DNA of 40,248 nucleotides from Actinomycetota bacterium. GTDB taxonomy: Bacteria > Actinomycetota > Acidimicrobiia > Acidimicrobiales > CADCSY01. This document shows, piece after piece, positions 1 to 7,553 of this stretch. The notes beneath the pieces are model-generated. The model saw only the letters and a list, made by a program, of their open reading frames with translations. It searched no databases and was not told the DNA's origin. The first letter of the stretch is position 1. Each line of letters begins with the position of its first letter. The position numbers and the translations under genes were made by a program. The stretch covers positions 1 to 40,248 of the forward strand of contig JAHWKL010000010.1 in NCBI GenBank assembly GCA_019347915.1. The letters run 5' to 3'.

Positions 1-2
1 CC

Positions 3-92
3 GACGCCGAGGGTGAGGTCAGGGCGTCGTTCGTGGGCCAGCCCAGCGCCACCGAGCTGTGGACCACTCTCGCCGAACTGCGGGACCAATGA
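3..92 (+). CDS. C-terminal end of a redoxin-like protein (partial)
   Basis: This open frame runs in from the left edge and stops with TGA at 90-92, so only 29 residues are visible and no start can be given. The visible end (…DAEGEVRASFVGQPSATELW…) resembles the tail of TlpA/thioredoxin-like proteins, where a 'dG.v...fvG' strand is followed by a terminal helix that starts 'eL...l..L'. No catalytic cysteines are in view. The next minus-strand gene also looks thioredoxin-like, which makes a redoxin neighbourhood plausible. The family call is inference from a short tail. Confidence 0.45.
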   Translation, partial: DAEGEVRASFVGQPSATELWTTLAELRDQ

Positions 93-363
93 TCGCCCTC
101 GTTCGCTCGCTGCGCTCGCTCCACTCGGGCGAGTTCGATCGTGCTCCGGGCGCCGGCGGAGCCGGCACCCTCCGCGCTGTTCTTTCCTGGCCGCCATCCA
201 GGAGGGGGCCGCCTTCGGCGGCGAGCGTGGCCGGCGGCATTGCGCCGGCCGGACTTTCGTGACGCTGCGGAGCCGCCAGGCGGAGCAGCCTCGGACGCTG
301 GTCCAGCTCCGTGCAACGGGCGCCGGCGGATTATCGCCGGCGAAAAGTGATCGCCGGCGAAGA
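93..363. other. Gene-free stretch with palindromes and one dispersed repeat copy
   Basis: No convincing gene lies here. The frames that stay open do so because of GC bias and translate to Arg/Pro/Ala-rich strings without domain character. The left part holds short self-complementary runs of the type GCTCGCTGCGCTCGC and GCCGCCTTCGGCGGC, also found in the repeat island at 14787-15163. The right part carries one copy of the 83-bp element that forms a tandem array at 3242-3573. The region lies between two converging genes, so a transcription-termination role for the palindromes is possible but unproven. Confidence 0.6.
263..343. repeat. Single dispersed copy of the 83-bp repeat
   Basis: This 81-base copy matches the unit of the array at 3242-3573 with two single-base deletions and a few substitutions. 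It starts CGCTGCGGAG and ends with the dyad CGCCGGCG...CGCCGGCG followed by AAAAG, as does the last unit of the array. It sits about 3 kb from the array, in another intergenic gap, so the element is dispersed as well as tandem. Confidence 0.8.
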
Positions 364-846
364 TCACACAGGCGTGCCGTCGTACGGCGCCGGGTCCCGG
401 GGGGCGGGGATGGTGGGCTGCGACCAGCTCATGGCTCGTGACAGCTCCTCGGTGAGGGCCCGCCACTCGGCCGGGTGCCAGCCCTCGGCCACGCCGGCCA
501 GGCTGAGATCGTGGCGAATGTGGACCAGCGCCGGCAGGCGCTCGAGGCCCAGGCCCTTGACCGCCTCCCGCTCCGGGTCCGGGAAGGTCAGGAACTCCCG
601 GGCGTAGGGGCCGAGGAACTGCCGAGCCTCCTCGTCGGTGCATGTCACGAGGAGGGCGACGCGGCAGTCGGCCTGGTCGTAGACCCGGAAGATGCGGGCG
701 ACCGTCGGGAGCAGCCAGGCGCTCTCCGAGGTGAAGGGATCGAGGGCGGCGACCACCAGGTGGAAGGTGGTCAGCCACTGGGCCAGCGTGTGCGGTGATC
801 CGTTGATCGGGGTGAGCGCCAGGTCCCCGGGGGCGTCGGTCGGCAC
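364..846 (-). CDS. Thioredoxin-fold-like hypothetical protein
   Basis: The 160-residue product has the alternating strand/helix pattern of a thioredoxin-like protein: an early strand 'HLVVAALDPFTSESAWLLP', a strand 'CRVALLVTC', and a late 'LPALVHIRHD' strand where thioredoxins have their cis-proline. It lacks a CxxC at the usual N-terminal helix position, so redox activity is doubtful. GTG at 846 is chosen as start because a TACGTT box lies at 854-859 on this strand, 7 bases away, which suggests a leaderless message. A longer frame from GTG 906 is possible but would enter the promoter region of the divergent gene at 943. The function is unknown. Confidence 0.6.
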   Translation of the reverse strand: MPTDAPGDLALTPINGSPHTLAQWLTTFHLVVAALDPFTSESAWLLPTVARIFRVYDQADCRVALLVTCTDEEARQFLGPYAREFLTFPDPEREAVKGLGLERLPALVHIRHDLSLAGVAEGWHPAEWRALTEELSRAMSWSQPTIPAPRDPAPYDGTPV

Positions 847-942
847 CGGGGGGAACGTAGCAAGGCCGCCTGGCTCCCGACGAACCAACGGCAGGAGGTT
901 CCGCACCCGGTGGCGGGCCGGCTGCCCGTTAGCGTTCGGCCC

Positions 943-1725
943 GTGCACCCCATGGAGCGGCTGCGCTACGTCGCCGGCGCCGGCCCCCTCGAGCACGCGG
1001 TGCTGGTGCAGGAGAGCGCGGGGTCCCTCGCCGCCCTGGCCGGTGACGCCGCCGCCCTGCTGCTGTCGTGCAAGCGGCTCCTCCAGCGCCATCCGTCCTC
1101 TGGCCCCTTGTGGTGGCTGTGCGCCCGGATGCTGTGCAGCGACGACCCGCGCCGGGAGGGCCGGCGCTGCGTCCGGGAGCTGAACGGTGACGAGACTCCC
1201 CGGCACCTCGATGCGGAGCTGTCTGACGCCGGCGGCGTGACCGTCCTCGGCTGGCCGGAGCTGGCGGCCCCGGCCTTGGCCCGCCGTGGCGACCTGCGGG
1301 TGCTGGTGGTCGACGCCGGGGGCGAGGGCGGGGAGCTGGCGTCCCGGCTCCGGCTTCTCGACGTCGACGCGGTGACGGTGAGCGATCGAGCGATGTCCGC
1401 CGCCGTTCTGGCGAGCGACGCCGTGGTGCTGGAAGCCGGGGCGGTGGGCGCCGGCGCCTTCGTGGCCGTGGCCGGCTCTCGGGCGGCAGCGGCGGTGGCC
1501 CGTCACGCCGGGGTGCCGGTGTGGGTGGTCGCCGGCGTGGGGCGGGTGGTGCCCGCCGGGGCGTGGGCGGCGCTGGCCGGTCGCCTCGCCGGCGCCGAGC
1601 CGTGGTCCGCCCACGAGGAGCTGGTGCCCCTCGACCTGGCCGACGTGGTGCTGCGGCCGGCCGGCCGGCTGGCCCTGCCCGGGCGCGTGGTCCCGGATTT
1701 CCCCGAGGTCCCCGAGCTCCTGTAG
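943..1725 (+). CDS. eIF2B alpha/beta/delta-like protein
   Basis: The 260-residue product resembles the initiation factor 2B/MtnA/ribose-1,5-bisphosphate isomerase superfamily. The best evidence is the C-terminal half, where 'SDAVVLEAGAVGAGAFVAVAGS' precedes 'ARHAGVPVWVVAGVGRVVP', the arrangement of the sugar-phosphate binding region in that family. The N-terminal half is helical and poorly matched. It could be a sugar-phosphate isomerase or a non-catalytic homologue; nothing nearby fixes a substrate. GTG 943 is preferred because a TAGCGT box lies at 930-935, 7 bases upstream. ATG 952 is in frame and is the alternative. Confidence 0.6.
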   Translation: MHPMERLRYVAGAGPLEHAVLVQESAGSLAALAGDAAALLLSCKRLLQRHPSSGPLWWLCARMLCSDDPRREGRRCVRELNGDETPRHLDAELSDAGGVTVLGWPELAAPALARRGDLRVLVVDAGGEGGELASRLRLLDVDAVTVSDRAMSAAVLASDAVVLEAGAVGAGAFVAVAGSRAAAAVARHAGVPVWVVAGVGRVVPAGAWAALAGRLAGAEPWSAHEELVPLDLADVVLRPAGRLALPGRVVPDFPEVPELL

Positions 1726-1755
1726 CGGGACGCCCTCGTGGGTAGGCCCGGCGGC

Positions 1756-2439
1756 ATGGGTGACGTCATCGAGCTGTCCGGCAACGGCACGACGGACCGG
1801 GGGTACCTGGCCACCCCGGAGCAGGGCGCCGGCCCCGGCCTGGTCGTGATCCAGGAGTGCTGGGGCCTGGTGCCCCACATCCAGGACCTGTGCGACCGGC
1901 TGGCCGGCGAGGGCTTCACCTCCCTGGCCCCCGATCTGTTCCACGGCGCCACCGCCAGCGGGCCGGACGAGGCCGGCAGGCTGATGATGGAGTTGAACCT
2001 GGAGCAGGCGGCCAGGGACATGGGAGCGGCGGTCGACCATCTCGTTGCCAGCGAGGCGGTGCGGGGCGCCGGCGTGGGCGTGATCGGCTTCTGCATGGGC
2101 GGTGGGCTCGCCCTCATGCTCGCCACCCAGCGACCGGACGACGTCCGTGCCTGCGTCACGTTCTACGGGGTCATCCCGTGGGAGTCCGCCCATCCCGACT
2201 GGTCTCGGCTGGAGGCCGCGGTGCAGGGCCACTTCGCCGAGGAGGACGACCTCTCGCCAGAGCAGGCCCGGCACCTGGAACAGACGCTGCGGGACCTGGG
2301 CAAGGACGTGGAGATGTTCCTCTATCCGGGCGTGGGCCACGGCTTCTTCAACGACACCCGCCCGGACGTGTACGACGCGTCGGCGGCCAGCACCGCGTGG
2401 ACGCGGTCCCTGGAGTTCCTCCGGGCCAAGCTCGGATAG
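1756..2439 (+). CDS. Dienelactone hydrolase family protein
   Basis: The 227-residue product has the complete dienelactone-hydrolase pattern: Glu34 in 'VIQECWGL', the nucleophile Cys113 in 'GFCMGGG', and the catalytic His in 'YPGVGHGFFND'. Length and order match the cytosolic alpha/beta-hydrolase DLH family, which hydrolyses lactone or ester bonds, classically in aromatic degradation. No catechol-pathway genes are nearby, so the substrate is unknown. ATG 1756 is chosen over the in-frame GTG 1738, which would add only a Gly/Pro-rich stub. Confidence 0.9.
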   Translation: MGDVIELSGNGTTDRGYLATPEQGAGPGLVVIQECWGLVPHIQDLCDRLAGEGFTSLAPDLFHGATASGPDEAGRLMMELNLEQAARDMGAAVDHLVASEAVRGAGVGVIGFCMGGGLALMLATQRPDDVRACVTFYGVIPWESAHPDWSRLEAAVQGHFAEEDDLSPEQARHLEQTLRDLGKDVEMFLYPGVGHGFFNDTRPDVYDASAASTAWTRSLEFLRAKLG

Positions 2440-2542
2440 GCACAGCTCCTCAGGGCGGGGGCGTCGTCCCGGCCGACCGGGTGGGGGCCTCCTTCCGGTC
2501 GTACCATCCCAACCCATCGCAGCACCGGAGGGGACAGACGAG

Positions 2543-3241
2543 GTGGGCGACGGGACGGTCATCGACGTCGTCATCCCCGCCCGCAACGAGGCGGCCACGG
2601 TGGTGGCCAACGTCGCCGCCGCCCGCGGCTGTCGCTTCTCCCGTCAGGTCGTCGTCGTCGACGACGGCTCATCCGACGACACCGCCGAGCGGGCCGGCGC
2701 CGCCGGCGCCAGGGTCCTCCGACGCCACGGGCCGAGCGGCTCGAAGGCCCTGGCCATGGCCGCCGGCGTGGCCGCCACCGACGCCCAGGCCATCCTGTTC
2801 GTCGACGCCGACTGCACCGGTCTCACCGCTGACCATCTGGACGACATCTGCAAGCCGTTCGTCGAGGGCCGGGCCACCATGTCGATCGGCATGTTCGACT
2901 ACGGCCGCTTCTGGAACCCCGTGGTCCTGCGCTGCCCCCCGCTGAGCGGCGAGCGCATCGTTCCCCGTTGGGTGTTCGAGGCCGTGCCGCCGGACAAGCT
3001 GGCGGGATACACGATCGAGATCCGGCTGAACGAGGTGGTGTGCGAGCGTCGTCTCACGACCAGCGTGCGCACCATGGCCGGCGTCCAGCACCGGACCAAG
3101 CGGGACAAGCTCGGGGCCCGCGACGGCTTCCTCCAGACGTGGTCGATGTACAAGGCGCTGTTCTCGCAGATGAGGCCGGTGGGCGACATCCGCTGGCGGA
3201 CCTACTGGTTCTACCTCCGCGGCCTCACCATCGAGGAGTAG
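2543..3241 (+). CDS. Family 2 glycosyltransferase
   Basis: The 232-residue product is a GT-A fold glycosyltransferase. It shows 'VIPARNEAATV' at residues 10-20, the nucleotide-binding 'VDDGSSDD' at about 39-45 and a DxD-type 'VDADCTG' at about 87-93 for metal-bound NDP-sugar. The C-terminal part has a basic stretch (QHRTKRDK) and no clear membrane segment, so it is probably cytosolic. The GTG start is preceded by a GGAGGGG ribosome site. A TACCAT box at 2503-2508 may be the -10, giving a 5' UTR of roughly 28 bases. The acceptor is unknown; proximity to the debranching enzyme and the GT4 gene suggests glucan or glycolipid metabolism by inference only. Confidence 0.85.
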   Translation: MGDGTVIDVVIPARNEAATVVANVAAARGCRFSRQVVVVDDGSSDDTAERAGAAGARVLRRHGPSGSKALAMAAGVAATDAQAILFVDADCTGLTADHLDDICKPFVEGRATMSIGMFDYGRFWNPVVLRCPPLSGERIVPRWVFEAVPPDKLAGYTIEIRLNEVVCERRLTTSVRTMAGVQHRTKRDKLGARDGFLQTWSMYKALFSQMRPVGDIRWRTYWFYLRGLTIEE

Positions 3242-3573
3242 CGCTGCGGAGTCCGCCAGGCGGAGCAGCATCGGACGCTGGTGCAGCTCCGTGCCAACGG
3301 GCGCCGTCGGATCATCGCCGGGGACGCTGCGGAGTCCGCCAGGCGGAGCAGCATCGGACGCTGGTGCAGCTCCGTGCCAACGGGCGCCGTCGGATCATCG
3401 CCGGGGACGCTGCGGAGTCCGCCAGGCGGAGCAGCATCGGACGCTGGTGCAGCTCCGTGCCAACGGGCGCCGGCGGATCATCGCCGGGGACGCTGCGGAG
3501 TCCGCCAGGCGGAGCAGCATCGGACGCTGGTGCAGCTCCGTGCCAACGGGCGCCGGCGGATTATCGCCGGCGA
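3242..3573. repeat. Tandem array of four 83-bp units
   Basis: Four head-to-tail units start at 3242, 3325, 3408 and 3491, exactly 83 bases apart. Units 1 and 2 are the same where compared by eye (GCGCCGTCGG in the dyad region), unit 3 carries GCGCCGGCGG, and unit 4 ends in a perfect dyad CGCCGGCG-GATTAT-CGCCGGCG followed by AAAAG. Each unit also begins with a hairpin-forming block in which TCCGC and GCGGA surround a CAG loop inside GCTGC/GCAGC. Since 83 is not a multiple of three, the array cannot encode a repeated peptide. It starts at the base after the GT2 stop codon and ends 14 bases before the putative -10 of the next gene. Confidence 0.95.
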
Positions 3574-3587
3574 AAAGCGATTGCCGT

Positions 3588-3593
3588 TACCAT
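3588..3593 (+). promoter_or_regulatory. Putative -10 box (TACCAT) for the debranching-type gene
   Basis: TACCAT lies 9 bases before the GTG start at 3603 and just after the last 83-bp unit. The match to TANNNT is good. The -35 region would fall inside the final repeat unit, so the array may affect this promoter. Confidence 0.4.
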
Positions 3594-3602
3594 GCACAAC
3601 CC

Positions 3603-5756
3603 GTGGCTGAGCCGTGGACGTTTGCCGGGGAACCGCCTGCCGTGGGTCAGGCGGGCGCCATCGTGACGCTCGTCGAAGGATCGACGTTCTGCATCTCCGG
3701 AGGCGCCGGCGACATCGAACCGGGCCTGACCCACGGCCTGTTCTTCCGCGACACACGTTTCATCTCCGGTTTCGAGCTGCGTCTCAACGACCTTCCCCTC
3801 GAGCCGCTGTCCTCGTACGTGGCCGAGCCCTTCAGTGGCACCTTCGTGTCCCGCGCCCGGCCCCGGCCGGGGCGGGCCGACAGCACGCTCGTGGCCTTCC
3901 GGTCCCGGTACGTGGGCCGAGGCATGCGCGAGGACGTGACCGTGCGCAACTTCGGCCACGAGCCGGCGATGTGCACCGTCGAGATCACCGTCGACGTCGA
4001 CTTCGCCGATCTCTTCGAGGTCAAGGAGGGCCGCGTCGATCTGGTCGGTGAGCGCAGCCTGAGGACCGACGGCGACCGGCTCCTGTTCGGCTTCCGTCAC
4101 GGTGACGCCCGGCGGGGGACGGCGCTGGCCTTCCACGGCTTCTCGGTGATGGAGCACCACCGGGCCATGGCCGAGGTGGTGATCGAGGCCCAGGGGACGT
4201 GGAAGGGCTGCGTCGAGGTGGCGCCCGTCATCGAGGACGAGCAACTGTCCCCGCTGTACCGCTGCGGCCGACCGGTCGCCCGGGCCACCCCCAGCGAGCG
4301 GTTCCAGCGCTGGCGCCGCCAGGTGCCCACCGTGTCGTCCGACCACGCCGGGCTGGAGGCGGTGGTGGCCCGCAGCCAGGGTGATCTCGGGGCGCTGCGC
4401 ATCTTCGATCCCGACTTCCCGGAGCGGGCGGTGATCGCCGCCGGGGCGCCGTGGTTCATGACCCTGTTCGGGCGCGACTCACTGCTGACGTCGTGGATGG
4501 CGTTGCTGGTCGACCCCGAGCTGGCGCTCGGTGTGGTGCAGACGTTGGCCCGTTTCCAGGGAGAGAAGGTCGATCCCGAGACCGAGGAGGAGCCGGGCCG
4601 GATCCTGCACGAGATGCGTTTCGGCACGGCGGCGTCGCTGTCACTCGGCGGCGGGCAGATCTACTACGGAACGGCGGACGCCACCCCGCTGTTCGTGATG
4701 TTGCTGGGCGAGCTCCGACGGTGGGGGTTGGGGGCCGAGCAGGTCGACCAGCTGCTTCCCCACGTCGACCGGGCCCTGGAGTGGATCACCGAGTACGGCG
4801 ACGTCGACGGTGACGGCTTCGTCGAGTACGAGCGGTCGAGCGAGAAGGGCCTGCGCAACCAGGGCTGGAAGGATTCCTGGGACGGCGTGCGAGCGGCCGA
4901 CGGCCGGCTGGGCACGGGCCCCATCGCCCTGGCCGAGGTGCAGGGCTACACCTACGCCGCCTACGTGGCCCGGGCCCACTTCGCCCACGAGGCCGGCGAC
5001 GAGGACGTGGCCGCCACCTACCGCAAGCGCGCCGCCGAGCTGAAGACGGCGTTCAACCGTGACTTCTGGGTCGAAGATCGGGAGTGGTTCGCCCTCGGGC
5101 TCGACGGCGACAACCGCCGGCTCGATGCCCTGGCATCCAACATGGGCCACTGCCTGTGGACCGGGATCGTCGATGCTGACAAGGCGGCGGCGGTGGCCCG
5201 CCACCTCCTGTCACCGGCCATGTTCAACGGCTGGGGGATCCGCACGCTCGCCACCAACATGGTGGGCTACAACCCCATCAGCTACCACAACGGTTCGGTG
5301 TGGCCCCACGACACCGCCATCGTCACCGCCGGCCTGATGCGCTACGGCTTCGTGGAGGAGGCCCATCGGGTGGTGCTCGGGCTCATCGACGCCGCCATGG
5401 CCGTGGGCGGCCGTCTGCCCGAGCTGTTCGGGGGCCTCGACCGCAGCGAGCTGCCCATCCCGCTCGGGTACCCGGCGTCGTGCTCGCCGCAGGCGTGGGC
5501 CGCGGCCGCGCCCCTGCTGCTCCTGCGGCTGATGCTGCGGTTCGACCCGTGGCTGCCCCACGGCAAGCTGTGGCTGGCGCCGGTCGTGCCGCCGTCCATC
5601 GGTCGCCTGCGGGTCGGTCACATCCCCCTGGGCGGTGGCCGCATGGCGGTGAGCGTCGACGGCCACGACGTGGAGGTCGAGGGGCTGCCTCCGGGCGTCG
5701 AGCTGGTCAGGGAAGCTCGGAAGCCGCTGTCGGGCGAGGTGCCGCCGACGAGCTGA
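3603..5756 (+). CDS. Glycogen-debranching-type enzyme (amylo-alpha-1,6-glucosidase family)
   Basis: The 717-residue product has an N-terminal beta-rich 'glycogen debranching N-terminal' region (about residues 15-210, starting 'VTLVEGSTF…GLFFRDTRF') and a C-terminal (alpha/alpha)6 barrel. Barrel landmarks are 'FMTLFGRDSLLTSW', 'GLRNQGWKDSWDG' and 'YHNGSVWPHDTAIV', seen in bacterial homologues that hydrolyse alpha-1,6 or related glucan linkages. No signal peptide is seen, so a cytosolic role is inferred. Any start before the repeat array would have to read through non-coding repeats; GTG 3603 gives the natural N-terminus 'VAEPWTF'. Its 3' end overlaps the convergent GT4 gene by 50 bases. Confidence 0.88.
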   Translation: MAEPWTFAGEPPAVGQAGAIVTLVEGSTFCISGGAGDIEPGLTHGLFFRDTRFISGFELRLNDLPLEPLSSYVAEPFSGTFVSRARPRPGRADSTLVAFRSRYVGRGMREDVTVRNFGHEPAMCTVEITVDVDFADLFEVKEGRVDLVGERSLRTDGDRLLFGFRHGDARRGTALAFHGFSVMEHHRAMAEVVIEAQGTWKGCVEVAPVIEDEQLSPLYRCGRPVARATPSERFQRWRRQVPTVSSDHAGLEAVVARSQGDLGALRIFDPDFPERAVIAAGAPWFMTLFGRDSLLTSWMALLVDPELALGVVQTLARFQGEKVDPETEEEPGRILHEMRFGTAASLSLGGGQIYYGTADATPLFVMLLGELRRWGLGAEQVDQLLPHVDRALEWITEYGDVDGDGFVEYERSSEKGLRNQGWKDSWDGVRAADGRLGTGPIALAEVQGYTYAAYVARAHFAHEAGDEDVAATYRKRAAELKTAFNRDFWVEDREWFALGLDGDNRRLDALASNMGHCLWTGIVDADKAAAVARHLLSPAMFNGWGIRTLATNMVGYNPISYHNGSVWPHDTAIVTAGLMRYGFVEEAHRVVLGLIDAAMAVGGRLPELFGGLDRSELPIPLGYPASCSPQAWAAAAPLLLLRLMLRFDPWLPHGKLWLAPVVPPSIGRLRVGHIPLGGGRMAVSVDGHDVEVEGLPPGVELVREARKPLSGEVPPTS

Positions 5757-6762
5757 CGAGCGACTCGAACAGGTCCAGGTGCTCGGCCACCATGCGGGAG
5801 GTCGAGAACCGCTCCTCCACCGCCGCCCGGCACTTGCGCCGGTCGATCTCGCCGATCCTGGCCACGGCCTCCACCATCTCCCGGCGGTTGTCGCACAGGA
5901 AGCCGGTCACGCCGTCGTCCACGATCTCCGGAGCGGCGCCCTCGGGGAAGGTCAACACCGGAGTGCCACAGGCCAGCGCCTCGATCATGACCAGGCCGAA
6001 GGGCTCGGCCCAGCGGATGGGGTTGAGCAGGCCGGCGGCCCCGGCGATCAGCTCGTACTTGTCGGAGCCCCCGACCTCACCGACGTACTCGATGTCGCCG
6101 CCGAGGAGCGGGCGTACCTGTTCCTCGAAGTACTCGTGCTCGAGGGGCTCGCGCATCTTGGCGGCGATGCACAGGGGCACGCCGGCCTCCTGGGCGATTC
6201 GCGCCGCCCGGCGGGCGCCCTTGTCGGGGGCCATGCGGCCGAGGAAGAGGAAGTAGCCACCGTCGCCGGCTCCGAAGGGCAGCTCCTCGACGTCGATGCC
6301 GTGGTGGATGACCTTGGCGATGGGCACGCCTTCGGCGAAGCTGGCCTGCGACTCGGAGATGGCGATGACCGACACCCCGGGGCCCACCGCCCGGTAGATG
6401 TCGAGCAGCTCGTCGTTGAACGGGCCGTGGTTGGTCGTCACGATCTGGACGTCCGGGAAGCGAGGGCCATAGGCGGGGCCGGCCATGGTGTGGTCGTGGA
6501 CGACGTCGAAGCCCTGGAGCACGTCGTAGCCCCGTACCACGTGGCGGAGCTCGGAGACCACCGAGCCGATGCGTACCTGCTCAGAGCGCTCGAACACCCA
6601 CTGCTTGGGGACAGGGCAGGTGGAGTCGCCGGTGGTGAACAGCAGCACCTCGTGGCCGGCGGCCTGGAACCCACGGGCCAGGCGGTCGACGATGGTCTCC
6701 GTGCCGCCGTAGGTGGGCGGAGGGACGGGGACCCAGGGCGGAGCGAGCATGCCGATGCGCAT
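5707..6762 (-). CDS. Family 4 glycosyltransferase
   Basis: The 351-residue GT-B enzyme starts 'MRIGMLAPPWVPVPP…GGTE', the N-terminal Rossmann motif of GT4 enzymes. Its C-terminal domain opens with 'YFLFLGRMAPDKG' and contains the 'EPFGLVMIEALACGTPV' E-x7-E motif that binds the NDP-sugar. It is likely cytosolic or peripheral on the membrane. It is the last gene of a minus-strand run after two P-loop ATPases, 41 bases downstream of the preceding stop, so it may be co-transcribed. The acceptor is unknown. Facing the debranching-type gene, it could belong to glucan or trehalose-like metabolism, but this is only contextual. Confidence 0.88.
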   Translation of the reverse strand: MRIGMLAPPWVPVPPPTYGGTETIVDRLARGFQAAGHEVLLFTTGDSTCPVPKQWVFERSEQVRIGSVVSELRHVVRGYDVLQGFDVVHDHTMAGPAYGPRFPDVQIVTTNHGPFNDELLDIYRAVGPGVSVIAISESQASFAEGVPIAKVIHHGIDVEELPFGAGDGGYFLFLGRMAPDKGARRAARIAQEAGVPLCIAAKMREPLEHEYFEEQVRPLLGGDIEYVGEVGGSDKYELIAGAAGLLNPIRWAEPFGLVMIEALACGTPVLTFPEGAAPEIVDDGVTGFLCDNRREMVEAVARIGEIDRRKCRAAVEERFSTSRMVAEHLDLFESLVSSSAAPRPTAASELP

Positions 6763-6803
6763 TCCGTGCCGTTACCCACTCGGCGTGGGGCTGAAAGCCC
6801 GGT

Positions 6804-7553
6804 TCAGGCGGGGGCGATCAGCCGTTCGGCCAGGCTGGCGACGGCCGCCATGGCCGGCGACGCGGGGTCGAGGTCGTACGGAGCCCGCCCGAGGTGGCTC
6901 GCCCGCTCGACGGCGGCGTCCTCCGGCACGGCGACGACCTCGCACCCGGGGAGCGCCTGAGCCAGTCGGACCATGTCGCCCTCGCCGGCGGAGCGGTTGC
7001 ACACGCCGACCACTCGCCGCACCCCCAGCTCGTCGGCCATCTGACCGGCGCGCCGGGCCACCTCCAGCGACTTGGCGCTCGACTCGGCCACGACCAGGAC
7101 CACGTCGTCGGGCCCCGGTGCCGCCCACAGGAGGTCGTTCAGGCCCGCCTCGAGGTCGGCGACCGCAGTGCGGCCGTCAGTCCGCAGGTCACCGAAGAAG
7201 CTCCGGGTGGTGGTGTGCGAGCCACAGCACAAGCAGGCGTCGGTGGGCCGCTCGATCTTCCCGGTGGCCACCAACACGACGCCCTCGGCGGCGGGGACGC
7301 CGAAGCGGGACAGGAGGTCCTCGGGGTCGGGCGTGGGGTCGTCGTGGGTGTGGCCGCTGGCGAGCAGAGCGTTGAGGATGGGTTGGAGGTTCTCGACCGA
7401 CTCGGGCGGCATCCCCAGCGAGACGCCGAGGTTGGGGTTGGGGTCGGCGTCGATGGCCACCACCTCGGTGCCGCGGCGGGCCAGGTGACGGCACAGGGCT
7501 CCCGACACGGTGGTCTTTCCCGATCCGCCCTTGCCGGTCACGGCGATCTTCAC
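6804..7553 (-). CDS. CooC/MinD-like P-loop ATPase with a CxCC motif
   Basis: The 249-residue protein opens with a deviant Walker A 'TGKGGSGKTT' (residues 6-15) and has 'AIDADPNPNLG' as switch/Walker A' region. At residues 107-110 it carries C-L-C-C followed by GSH, the position where CooC-type nickel-insertion ATPases place a dimer-interface CxC. This indicates an ATP-driven metallochaperone or maturation factor, although no CO dehydrogenase or hydrogenase gene is in the window. Its GTG overlaps the upstream TGA by three bases (GTGA), implying translational coupling with the paralogue at 7550-8608. Client protein and metal are unknown. Confidence 0.8.
   Translation of the reverse strand: MKIAVTGKGGSGKTTVSGALCRHLARRGTEVVAIDADPNPNLGVSLGMPPESVENLQPILNALLASGHTHDDPTPDPEDLLSRFGVPAAEGVVLVATGKIERPTDACLCCGSHTTTRSFFGDLRTDGRTAVADLEAGLNDLLWAAPGPDDVVLVVAESSAKSLEVARRAGQMADELGVRRVVGVCNRSAGEGDMVRLAQALPGCEVVAVPEDAAVERASHLGRAPYDLDPASPAMAAVASLAERLIAPA

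Noticed and set aside
364-2610. 748-residue minus-strand open frame
   Set aside because: Only its last 160 residues look like protein. The rest is antisense to the eIF2B-like and dienelactone hydrolase genes and is Gly/Arg/Pro/His-rich, a shadow of GC codon bias.
3242-3573. CRISPR array
   Set aside because: Units are directly adjacent and nearly identical over the full 83 bases, with no unique spacers and no cas genes in the window.
3281-3610. Open frames running through the 83-bp repeats
   Set aside because: The 83-base period changes frame at each unit, and the peptides (RRSSIGRWCSS… and similar) are by-products of the repeat, not conserved protein.
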